NCBI GenBank assembly: GCA_963210315.1
Contig: OY723261.1
Location: 372,001-436,000 of the forward strand
Length of the DNA: 64,000 nucleotides
Direction: 5' to 3'
Source of the DNA: Rhynchopus euleeides
Taxonomy: Eukaryota > Euglenozoa > Diplonemea > Diplonemida > Diplonemidae
Shown here: one piece after another, positions 1 through 9,900 of the stretch
Layout: every line of letters begins with the position of its first letter
How positions within the stretch are numbered: the stretch's first letter is position 1
Program-made: the position numbers and the translations under genes
Notes under the pieces: generated by a model
What the model was told of the DNA's origin: nothing
The model's database searches: none
What the model saw: only the letters and a program-made list of their open reading frames with translations

Positions 1-250
1 GATAGTGTAACACCACGGCATCTCACTCGGTAGCTTGTCATCCCCACCCCACCCCCACCCCCACGTCCTCTATTCATACCCCCGCGCGCTCTCTCTCTCT
101 CTCTGGGTAACACCAATACAGACTACAAATCAAATAGGTACACGGTCGGCGTCGAGAGAGCCTCTTCCTGCTGTCTCATTGTCTCTCACTCGCTCTCTTC
201 TTCGCCGCCAAATCTAAACCACCCCTGCCCCTACCCCACCCCACACCCCA
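1..250. other. 3' flank of coiled-coil gene, low complexity
   Basis: This stretch is C-rich and pyrimidine-rich, with a short CT microsatellite at about 89-104. No gene was seen. It would hold the 3' UTR of the minus-strand gene that ends at 251. Confidence 0.5.
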
Positions 251-1645
251 TCACCCAAACGCGGCCTGCGAGTGTATGCCACCCCACGACGCCATGCGCT
301 CCGATGTGAGAGCCACCTCGGCACGCAACCAGGCGAGTGGGGTGGAGCAGAATGCCTTCAGCGAACCCCTACATTTGGCCTCCTCGGCGAGAATCCTGCG
401 GCGGGCGGCATCCTCATGCGGTGCGATAGAGCAGGCTGCCGCGGCAACCACGCTGGGGTCGTGCACCGGGTGGCGCGGCGCAGCCGCAACGAGCAGGGGC
501 GCGGGTGCTGCTGCTGCTGCTGCGGGCTTCCACATCTGGTCCTTCAGGGTGCGCTCCTCCTTGCGCCTCTGCTTGATCTTCGCCAGCTCGTCGGCTGCCG
601 CCTGAAGCGAGGCGATAGTCCTGTCGCGCGAGCCCAGCTGCAGGCGGAGCCGCGCCGTGTCCTCCTCCAGCCTGCCTGCGCGCAGGTCCGCTGCACGCTC
701 GCGCTCTGCCCGGGAGCACCGGACAGCCTCCAGCTCGCACATCATGTCGGCAATCTGCTCCTTGAGGTCGATGACTGATGCCTTGTCATTAATGCTCGCG
801 GTGCGAGCGAGGTGGAGCTCTTCGCGCAGCGCGGCGATGCTGTGCCCCGCATCCTCCGCCTGCTGCTGTGCCTCGGAGGCACGCAGCTGCGCGCCTGCCG
901 CCTCGGCGCGCGCGTCCTCCGCATCGCGGCGTGCGCTGTGGAGCTGGCTGTTCAGCGCCTCGATCTCCGCAGACTGCGACGCCACGACGCGCTCCCTCTC
1001 GCTGGCCTCCGCCAGCTGCTGCTGCATGTCCAGCAGCTGTGCGCGCATCGCCTCCACAGCACGCGCCTGCTGTGCCTGCTGCGCCTGTGCCTGCGGGCTC
1101 GGCAGGGCGTGCACCGGCGACGGCGGTGCCGGGTTGTGCTGCTGGTATGTCTGCACAGGCCGCACGGGCGACGGAGGGGGTGCCTGGGCCTGCTGCCGCA
1201 CCACGGGGGACGCCGGTTCCACCCGCCGCGCCGGCACCAGGGGCCTGGTGCTGCTGCTGGGGGGCGGCGGCACCTCCTGGCTGGGCTGCCGCACACCGCC
1301 ACCCCCTGCCACCCCTGCCCAGGCGGGCAGCACGCCGTCCGCCGCGACAAACAGGAACTCGCCGTTCTCAAAGGAGGCCTGGGAGGACAGCGGCGTGTCG
1401 AGCGCCAGGGCAGGGGTGAGCTCGATAGCGGCAGGCGGACCCTTCCACTTCGTCGCTGCGGCCTTCGACACCACCTTATAGGCAGCGCAGGATGGGGCAC
1501 ACGCGGCGCCCGCACCCAGCTTCTCGCAGACCTTCGTGAGGGAGGCAGCCAGGGGGTCGTCCAGGCTTGAGATGGACACGACCTTCTTGTCCTTCGGCAG
1601 CCACACGGTGCCCCCACGGCAGCCGATGAGGCGGAGCACCACCAT
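251..1645 (-). CDS. Coiled-coil protein with possible ubiquitin-like N-terminus
   Basis: The product is 464 residues from the ATG at 1645 (MVVLRLIGCRGG). The open frame runs 40 codons further upstream, but that part is low-complexity His/Pro/Thr sequence and contains a splice-acceptor-like CAG 26 nt before the chosen ATG, so I treat it as non-coding. Residues about 1-110 are compact and mixed alpha/beta in character and could be a ubiquitin-like or PB1-like fold; this is a guess from pattern only. Residues about 120-190 are Pro/Ala/Gln-rich linker. Residues about 195-365 are strongly heptad-like, rich in Ala, Glu, Arg and Gln, and should form a long coiled coil. The last 100 residues are Ala-rich with a short charged tail. 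There is no signal peptide or membrane segment, so it is probably a cytoplasmic scaffold. The family is not recognised. Confidence 0.7.
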   Translation of the reverse strand: MVVLRLIGCRGGTVWLPKDKKVVSISSLDDPLAASLTKVCEKLGAGAACAPSCAAYKVVSKAAATKWKGPPAAIELTPALALDTPLSSQASFENGEFLFVAADGVLPAWAGVAGGGGVRQPSQEVPPPPSSSTRPLVPARRVEPASPVVRQQAQAPPPSPVRPVQTYQQHNPAPPSPVHALPSPQAQAQQAQQARAVEAMRAQLLDMQQQLAEASERERVVASQSAEIEALNSQLHSARRDAEDARAEAAGAQLRASEAQQQAEDAGHSIAALREELHLARTASINDKASVIDLKEQIADMMCELEAVRCSRAERERAADLRAGRLEEDTARLRLQLGSRDRTIASLQAAADELAKIKQRRKEERTLKDQMWKPAAAAAAPAPLLVAAAPRHPVHDPSVVAAAACSIAPHEDAARRRILAEEAKCRGSLKAFCSTPLAWLRAEVALTSERMASWGGIHSQAAFG

Positions 1646-3137
1646 CTTGCCCGGGAGGCCCAAGGTCTCTCCTGCGAAGGGGGTGTGGTGTGTGTGTGTG
1701 TGTGGCAGCTGAGGGGCTGGTGGGATGGGGTAAAGGAGGTGTGACGTGCAGTCTTGCGGGCTCAATACCCTCCCCCCAGCAGCAAAAAGGGTGGGGTGGA
1801 TATGGGAGGGCGTGGGGGATGAGGAGGGGTGTCGGGGTACTGTCTTGTCGGTTCAGAGGGATAATAATCAATGCATCAATCGTGCGCGCGTGAGGTCCTC
1901 TCGTTTTGTTTTCTTGGTATCGGAGGGCATCGGAGCCTTGGCAGAGGTGAAGGCCAGGCTATGGTGATACCGCTCGCTTTATGTTCCTCTTTCTTGTGGC
2001 TGTCGACAACACTGCACTGCGAGAGTTGGGCGGCTGCACTGCACAGACCCCCGTTCTGCCGCACTGTCTTCCGCTATGTCTTTTGTGCCGTTTTGATATG
2101 ATTCTTTGCTGGGCCCCTACCCCCCAATGTTGGGAGTGTACCCTTCGTTTTGCCATGTTTTTTTCCCGGAAGTTTGTCGCCCTGTTCTGATGACAGGGCG
2201 GAGGAACAGCGCACATCCTCAAAGCTCAGCATGCGGGTGACACCGCAGGGTGACCCAACGCTGGGCTCCGTTTCTGAGGAATCGCAGCCTTTACTCCCAT
2301 CCGACACGGCCCACTACTCTCAAAATTTGAATTTCTCGTTGGAGTAGTGCAGCCACAGCTCTAGGGAGCTGCCAGCTGCACTGTCCTTTCAGCTTTTCAT
2401 GGGATTTTGGACCCCCCCGCTTCTGTAGTCCGATCAGCTCAAATGAATGAAATGAGGGGACTTCAGGAAATGGGTAGCCACGTGGATTTCGGAGAGTGTT
2501 TGGATCTGGACAGCAGTCTTTCATGGACTGATGTTCGATGCCAGCTCACTAACCCATACTTGCCCCATGGAAGACGCGGAGGAGATGCCACACACAATAT
2601 GGGCAGGAGACAATGAAAAAGACGGATCGGGTTGGGATGGGATGGGACGGGGGGAGGGAAGGGAACAAATAAAGAAATCAGTACAGTCCTCAAGGGAGAT
2701 GGCAGTAAAAGAACGCCGGTGTGAAGACGTCACCATGGTTTTGTATTGTTGCTTTTTTTGTTTCAATTTTCAATAAAAAAAATAACAAATGCGGTCGGCG
2801 GGAAATGGTCCTTCCCTCGAACCAGAAAAGCTCATCCCACAAAACTAAACTCGGGGATGCAAATGGGCGGCTGCAGCAGATCGGACCGTCGTGTTGGCCC
2901 GAAAGCACCGGTCCAAACCGGAGTGCCCTTCACGATGCCGGATTCTCTCCAGGCATTCATCTCCACAAGCTGGGAGATCCACAGCCTCTTTCTCCAGGGC
3001 TGTGTGAATCATTTTTTTGCGAAACTTTTTCATTCGGCATTTCCAACCGTTCTAACGAAGATTGGGTGGCATGTTTGGTATTCCTGAAGTAGTTTCTTGT
3101 TGAATGGGGGATAATCGTGCACCCCCTAAAAAAAAGT
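1646..3137. other. Intergenic, no gene seen
   Basis: About 1.5 kb with frequent stops in all frames and only short open frames without family resemblance. It contains a TG microsatellite near 1684-1704 (in the upstream flank of the 251-1645 gene) and AT-richer patches around 2740-2800. If the 251-1645 gene has an upstream non-coding exon, it lies here. Confidence 0.5.
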
Positions 3138-3782
3138 TTTTTTTTTGCGGCCTGTGTGGTTGTCTTCGTCGTTTTTCTTCTGCGACCGGACATCCCCTTC
3201 TGGAGACACCGATCTACACTATGAACCGCTAGCTGATGCTGGAGCTTTCGGGAGCCTCTGCGAGTGGGTGGCCACGTTTTCTTTGGTGGACGCATCCAAA
3301 AGGAAATAAAGAAATAAAGAACCCGAAAAGAGGTCGAGGCACCCGCTCCACACCAGCATCTTGGGGCTGGGGGTTCTCAGTTCACACAGGTGAGGATCAG
3401 TCCTCTGTGAGGCGCTTATCCTGAAGACGTTCCAGTTCCCCAGTCGGTCTCCAGAAACTCGGGCCGCGTCTGGCGCTGTATCGCCTCGGCGGGGCTGTCG
3501 TCCCTTACAGTCTTCTCTGTACGAGGTCATCCACAGGCTGCACACCTGCCCCGCGGCTGTGTGGCAGTCTTCGCGGAGTGCAATGCGAAGGTCTGGCCTG
3601 ACGTGGTGTGACTATTTAGACTCCAGGTGTCTCCACCCTTCCTGGTCTGGGGAGCCTCGGTACCCAAGCCGTTTTAGGTCATGCTCCGGACCACGGCCGT
3701 GCTAGACTCCTGGTGCAGGCACCCGTCATGGTCCGGGGACGGCCCCCCCAGGCAGTTTAACGTCTTACCCAGGACTTTGGTA
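3138..3782 (+). repeat. Left direct repeat (putative 5' LTR)
   Basis: This matches 5480-6124 almost base for base at an offset of 2,342 bp. It begins in a poly-T run followed by GCGGCCTGTGTGG. It contains AATAAA-like motifs near 3300-3320 that could act as polyadenylation signals. A 108-codon minus-strand open frame lies in both copies and has no recognisable product. Confidence 0.85.
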
Positions 3783-3789
3783 GCAGAGG
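3778..3789 (+). other. Putative primer binding site (initiator Met-tRNA type)
   Basis: TGGTAGCAGAGG lies exactly at the boundary between the left direct repeat and the unique internal sequence. The first five bases are also present at the end of the right repeat. The family knowledge used is that LTR retroelements prime minus-strand DNA from a tRNA 3' end beside the 5' LTR. Confidence 0.45.
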
Positions 3790-5479
3790 TAGGTTGAAAG
3801 ATAAGGCTTTGTTTGTGTGCGCCAAAACCGGGCCTCCACGAAAGCACGGCTAATGTGGAGACCTGATCTGCTCCAGTGGCGCCTTGGTTTCACTGTCGCA
3901 AGAAGGGCACTATTCAACCACGATTTCCTTTTCATTTTTTTGATGTGAAGGCCAGACGAGCAGACAGCAATGACTGTCGCCCCGAGGCCTTCTCCGCCGT
4001 GTTTGGGGGTGGGATACAGCCAACTCCCTGCAGCTTCGACAAGCTGCCGGAATAGGCTTCGGCTTGGGAAGGGGGAAGGAAGGAAAGATGGCGGCGATCT
4101 AACCCCCCCGAAATAATAAGAACGGGTCGGGTGGGAAATGGGGGGGGGTGAGAGAGAGAGGGGATATGGGAAAATAAAGAAATCGATCAACGTGTAAAAG
4201 AGGGGGAAACGGGACGAGAGGGGGTGGGGTGGGTTGGGACGGAGCGAAGGGAAAGTATCGGAGAGGGGGTCAAAGGGCAAGGAAAGGGGAGGCTTGCAGT
4301 TTAGATGCTGGACGCACCCAGACAACGGCCAGGAGGGTGGATGCAGTGATACCGGGAAAGAGAAGGGAAAGACCACGAGCAACAGGTGACACCTTGACTG
4401 TACTGGGGCGTCGGCCCCATACGAGTGCGTAGACGAGAACCTGTTGTTCAGTTGTGTGAATTTCCTTCAATATTTGCGACCAATTTTCAGCGATCTTCAA
4501 TGAAGGGGGATCACATTTTCGCAGTGGGTCTCGGGGACTCGGAGGCAAATAATTCGGCATCGCCACATTCAAACACGGGGTGGGATGAGGAGGAGGAACA
4601 CTTGAAGACCAACTACTGCAGACGTGATGTTGCTTCTCAGATAGACATTGATCCTGATCTCTGCGGTGCTACCAAATCTGGTCTTGCGGGTCGGTCTGGA
4701 GGAGAGTGTTCAGATTACTATCGGCACCGCAGAAGATCATTTGACAAGACACACGCCTGCACAGAAGCCTTGAAGATTAAAGGACGCATTCACGGCACGC
4801 CACACAAATAATACCGTGCAGCGCCCCTGCGACACGGCCCACAATCTTAGGAGGAGAGGTTGGAGATCGTGAGGAAGAGTGTGTGTGGGTGCAAATGGGA
4901 AGAGGAATGGTTAAAGCTCAATTCAGTATGGTTTGATATGTTGTACATGAATGTTTTTTGTGCCAGGTATTTCACTGACCCACGGCTTTGGTGCCAGCTC
5001 TGTGAGAGAGAGGCTGCCTTCAACCGGGGGCGATGCACAGGGCAAGTCCTCAGGAGTGGGCAAACTGCACATAAATGACAAGGCCAGCCAGCCTGAATGG
5101 TTCCATGCACTGCCAGTAACATCTCCGACAATGCCGTTTGTTCGGCAGACGTGTCAGCGATGCCAATTGCCTATTTGGCAACTGCATGAAGGGTCTCTGG
5201 GTTCCCAAGCGCCACGCATCCAACGCAGTCATGGTACGATTCAACTGAGATCTTGCCATCTTGCATCATCATGCCGCGTTGTTGCGTCCCGAAAAGAAAC
5301 ACCGAAACCCACCCAAACGGCGCGTCGTGGTGAGACGCGCAGAATCAGCGCACCCAGAATACTACTTTTTGTGGCGCGATTCTGCTGGTCGGTAAGGCCC
5401 TATTGTGTGCGCCGCCTTCTCTCGGCCCTTTCAGGAAAAAAATACAAAAAAACGATGTTGTCAGATTATAAACAAGCAA

Positions 5480-6124
5480 TTTTTTTTTGCGGCCTGTGTG
5501 GTTGTCTTCGTCGTTTTTCTTCTGCGACCGGACATCCCCTTCTGGAGACACCGATCTACACTATGAACCGCTAGCTGATGCTGGAGCTTTCGGGAGCCTC
5601 TGCGAGTGGGTGGCCACGTTTTCTTTGGTGGACGCATCCAAAAGGAAATAAAGAAATAAAGAACCCGAAAAGAGGTCGAGGCACCCGCTCCACACCAGCA
5701 TCTTGGGGCTGGGGGTTCTCAGTTCACACAGGTGAGGATCAGTCCTCTGTGAGGCGCTTATCCTGAAGACGTTCCAGTTCCCCAGTCGGTCTCCAGAAAC
5801 TCGGGCCGCGTCTGGCGCTGTATCGCCTCGGCGGGGCTGTCGTCCCTTACAGTCTTCTCTGTACGAGGTCATCCACAGGCTGCACACCTGCCCCGCGGCT
5901 GTGTGGCAGTCTTCGCGGAGTGCAATGCGAAGGTCTGGCCTGACGTGGTGTGACTATTTAGACTCCAGGTGTCTCCACCCTTCCTGGTCTGGGGAGCCTC
6001 GGTACCCAAGCCGTTTTAGGTCATGTTCCGGACCACGGCCGTGCTAGACTCCTGGTGCAGGCACCCGTCATGGTCCGGGGACGGCCCCCCCAGGCAGTTT
6101 AACGTCTTACCCAGGACTTTGGTA
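5480..6124 (+). repeat. Right direct repeat (putative 3' LTR)
   Basis: Near-identical partner of 3138-3782. Sequence identity stops at the same base on both copies (after CTTTGGTA), which marks a clean repeat boundary. Confidence 0.85.
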
Positions 6125-6954
6125 CCCATGGTGGGGAGCAATAATGGTGAGGAGGTACTTCGGTGAGTCACTTGAAAGGAGGCGACAGCCGGGGGCGGGT
6201 GTTTGGAGGGCGAATAGGGGAGTAGGAAATATGGGTGCAATCGCAGTCGTATGCGCGTCCATTCGAGGGACAATTTTGCCCCGGATGTGAATCCGGAGCA
6301 CTTGCTGACCTGCTGGCATTTGTGTGGGCTGCCAAGGGTCATGTATGTTTTTGACTCTGAAAAAACTGCTGGGGCACAGACCGCTCCTCCCCTGTCTGAT
6401 ATTGGTGTATCGCCAGATCCAGCAAAAGCCAAAGGAAGTTCCAGTTGGCTCTGCCGAACCATCAAATGCGTGTGCCAGAGAACCACGTCTGCACGTGAAT
6501 CTTTGGAACAGCGGTAGAAAGCACAGAACATGTTCTTGATGCCATCCACACTGTGCCGTGCACATCCACATCTCGGATCACCCGCCCTGCTGCACCCAAC
6601 GAAGATATTGTAGTGTACATCGCGCCAAGAAAGATACGCAGGGCAATATACGACTTGACTTCTCGAAAATGAAGGAATGCGGTTTGTAAAAAAAAAGTGA
6701 AACATAAAACACGCACGAGTTCTTGAAGAGATTTCAAGTTTTACATCTTTCTGTGTTCCACTGGATGGTCGGAGGATCAAAAGGCCAGCAAAAATAGCTG
6801 ATCACAAATATGTTGCCAGAAGGCGTCCGTTGTGCACGTGCAGGGGGGAGAGGGATACTGCACGTGCGGGTTATGGGATGCAGGTTATGTTGGTTGTTCA
6901 GCACGGGGCCGAGGTTATAAAGGATTTTGGGGGTTAACACGTTTCGTCATGGGG
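6125..6954. other. Intergenic, 3' flank of giant gene
   Basis: About 830 bp between the direct repeat and the stop codon of the giant gene. It contains a minus-strand open frame of about 250 codons that runs into the repeat. It has no domain, low-complexity composition and no start context, so I do not call it a gene. It should contain the 3' UTR of the giant gene. Confidence 0.5.
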
Positions 6955-9900
6955 TTAGCACTTGTGGCACTTGCACAGGTTCTTCCAGCTGTCGTGCTTG
7001 CCGCAGTCGTGCTTCCCCTTGCCGTTGTCCTTCCCCTTGCCCTTGCCCTTGTGCTTGTCATCGTCATCGTCGTCATCGTCGTCGTGCTTGTCCTTGTCGT
7101 CGTCGTGGTCCGACTTCTTCTTGTCGAACTTCTTGTTCATATCGTCGGCGTGACGGCGCTGTGCTGCGTGATAGTGCGGCTCACGGATACCGTGCTTCGT
7201 CCACACGACGCCGAACACACCGTGCCAGCCCCACACAGGCAGGTCCACATTCCTGTGCACGGTGCGGGCAGAAACCACCCCGTCCCTTGCCAGCTCATTC
7301 AGGCACGTGCCGTGCACGGCACCCACGTACGAGTCACGCAGATCCTCAGCAAGGTAGGAGTACGCCGGACGGTAGTAGATGCTGTCGACCCACTTCTCCT
7401 TGTCGGTCACACGGTCCTCCTTCAAGTTCTCCACAAGCACCACGTCACGCTCCCCAGCCTGGTGCCCGCCTGTCAGGACATCCTCGTCGGTACTGCGGTC
7501 GCGGCTTTCGTACTCGCGCATGCGGCGCCACGACTTGTCGTCCAGGAGGGACACGAACTCCCTCGGAGGGAACAGCCCGTCTGTGCCGTGGTTGCCATGG
7601 CGGGAGCCTGAGTGCCCGAAGTCGACGACGAGCTGGTTCGTCGGGCGCCACATCGGTGCCACGGCCACGGCGTTGCTGTCAGACATAACATCCCCGCCAG
7701 CATCCCCGTAGAGCGTGTCAGACAGCGGCGAGGACTCTGGCTCGTCGTGCCCGTGGCTGCCGCGTCCCTTGTCGTGGTACATCTTCAGCCCGCGCATGTC
7801 ACGGTCAAAGCTCTGGTCCTGCAGGGCAGCGGTCTTCCACTTCTGGGCAGGCTGCGTGAGGCGGTCCTTCACCACCTCGGAGACAAAGTGCAGGTGCTCC
7901 TGCAGTGCTGTCCGGATCGACTGCAGCCCGTGCTGCGATGAGGGGTGGAACGGGTCCCCTTCGAACGTCGGCACCACCACCAGCCCGTAGTCCCCAAGGA
8001 TGGAATCGGACCCGTCGCCGCCGTGGATCACGTCGCTCCCCCACTTTGTGTACGGCATCTTGTTCCACGCGTCGCGCCTCTTCAGGTTCCCGCCAGAGAT
8101 CCAGTCGGATGGATAGAAGTCGTACTTAACGTGCCTCGACAGGTCCTTCGACAGGTCCTCCAGAAGCTCATAGAAGGGGTTCTTCTTCCCGTGGTTGTGG
8201 TGGTCGTCGTCGTGGCCGCGGCGGTCGTTCCAGTCGCGGTCCCAGTCCCAGTCCTTATCCTTGTGGCCCTTCGGGTAGTCACCCCAGTCGACAGCAGTGA
8301 AGTAGTTGCCAGAGTGCGTGCTGTTCAGGAAGAGCCCCTTCGTCATCAGCACCAGCGAGTCACCAATGGCAAAGTCGTCCCCAGCGCCTCCGTCGATGTT
8401 GTCGTTGGACAGGTACAGCTGCACCTCAGGAGCAGCCTTGCCACGCCTCGCCTCGGCCAGCAGGTGCTGCACCACGGCGTGGTGTGCCTCGAACAGAAGG
8501 TGTTGCAGGTCCACAGCCAGCACCTCGTAGTCCGCGTACGTGTTCATCAGGGATTTCACGGTCTTCTCCAAAGTCTCCTCCGTGAAGTGCGTGTGGTACA
8601 CCACGTCCGTGAAGGCTTCCAGCCTGTCGCCCACAAGCACGTCGTTGCCTGCCCCGCCACGCAGCCTGTCATTGCCGCTCTTCACGCCCTTCGGGAGGTC
8701 CAGCTTGCCCTCCTGCGCCTCGTACGTGCCTGCGTCTGTCGACAGACGAGCCAGGCGGAACTGGATCTCGACCCACCGTGCAGATGTTCTCTCGCGGAGT
8801 GCATCCAAAGCACGCACCCTCAAGTTGACGAGCGCATGATGGAACGCCGAGTCGCCCACAAGCAGGTCGTTGCCGTCTCCGCCGTCCAGCTCATCGTTGC
8901 CAGACACCTCGTGCTCGTGCCGCACAACATCCGGTGTGATTGCCACGAACGGACGCATCACAACGTCGCGCTTGATAACGCGCAGGTCCTGGGCCCCCAC
9001 CGTCTCCAGCATGCGGACGTACTCCTCCGGCAGCAGAGTCGACAGGCTCGAGTCGTCAATAGGGCGCATTGCATCCGCACGGCCAGACTGCTCTGTGCCC
9101 AACCACACGGGGATGTGCGTCACGTGCCCGAAGAAAGGGATATCAAACTTCCATGGCTCGGCATCGCGCGACTCGCGCAGCACGCGCACCACCGTCGTCA
9201 CCAGCGGCAGGCACGAGTCATAATGGTACACCGACGACACCGTGTCACCGTACAGGAAGTCGTCACCAGCACCACCGTGGAGGCGGTCGTTACCACGCTG
9301 CCCGATAAGAACGTCGTCACCGTCGTTGCCCTCGAGCGTGTCGTCGCCGTCCCGCAGCAGCTCCAGCCCTGCCACCGCAGTACGCCACGGCTTGCGTGTC
9401 TTCCACACCTCCAACTTCTTCTCCTGCCCGTTCTCCAGGTAGCCGCCCATCGACAGCAGCACGTCCGCCTGCAGCAGCTTGGCAGCCTCGCGGGGCAACG
9501 GGCGCGCGTCCCGCCACGTCTCGACGTACTGCTTGGTGAAGCGTGCCTGCTCCTCCAGCACCACGTTCCTGTGCCACACACCGGATCCGGGGTGCACCTG
9601 CGGCTGGCCGTCGTCTGTCAGGGCACGCACGACGTGGCCCATGTCCCCGATCACCACATCCGCACCGGCCCCGCCACGCAGCACATCGTCGCCGAGCTCT
9701 CCGAACAACTCGTCCTCATCCGCACCGCCGTCGATGGTGTCGTCACCGCGCTGCCCGTGCAGAATGTCGTCACCGTCACCACCGTAGATGATGTCGTCGC
9801 CTGCAACCACGTCAACGTCATCGAAACGCTGCACAAGACGCACAACATCAGCGTAGCGCTGTGCCCCTGGGTAGCGCTCCCACTGAATGCTGTGCACGAA

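Larger units (their letters stand above)
3138..6124 (+). mobile_element. Non-autonomous LTR-element-like fossil (TRIM/LARD-like)
   Basis: Two almost identical direct repeats of 645 bp (3138-3782 and 5480-6124) enclose about 1.7 kb. Right at the inner edge of the left repeat is TGGTAGCAGAGG (3778-3789), which equals the complement of the 3' end of eukaryotic initiator Met-tRNA as I remember it, the usual primer binding site of many LTR elements. No reverse transcriptase, integrase or capsid domain is recognisable inside, so it would be a non-autonomous element. The near-identity of the two repeats suggests a young insertion. Points against: no clear TG...CA ends, no obvious polypurine tract beside the right repeat, and no clear target-site duplication. 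A plain segmental duplication remains possible. Confidence 0.5.

Noticed and set aside
6016-6780. Minus-strand frame of 254 codons downstream of the giant gene
   Set aside because: It overlaps the direct repeat, has no domain and no good start, and its composition differs from real genes here.
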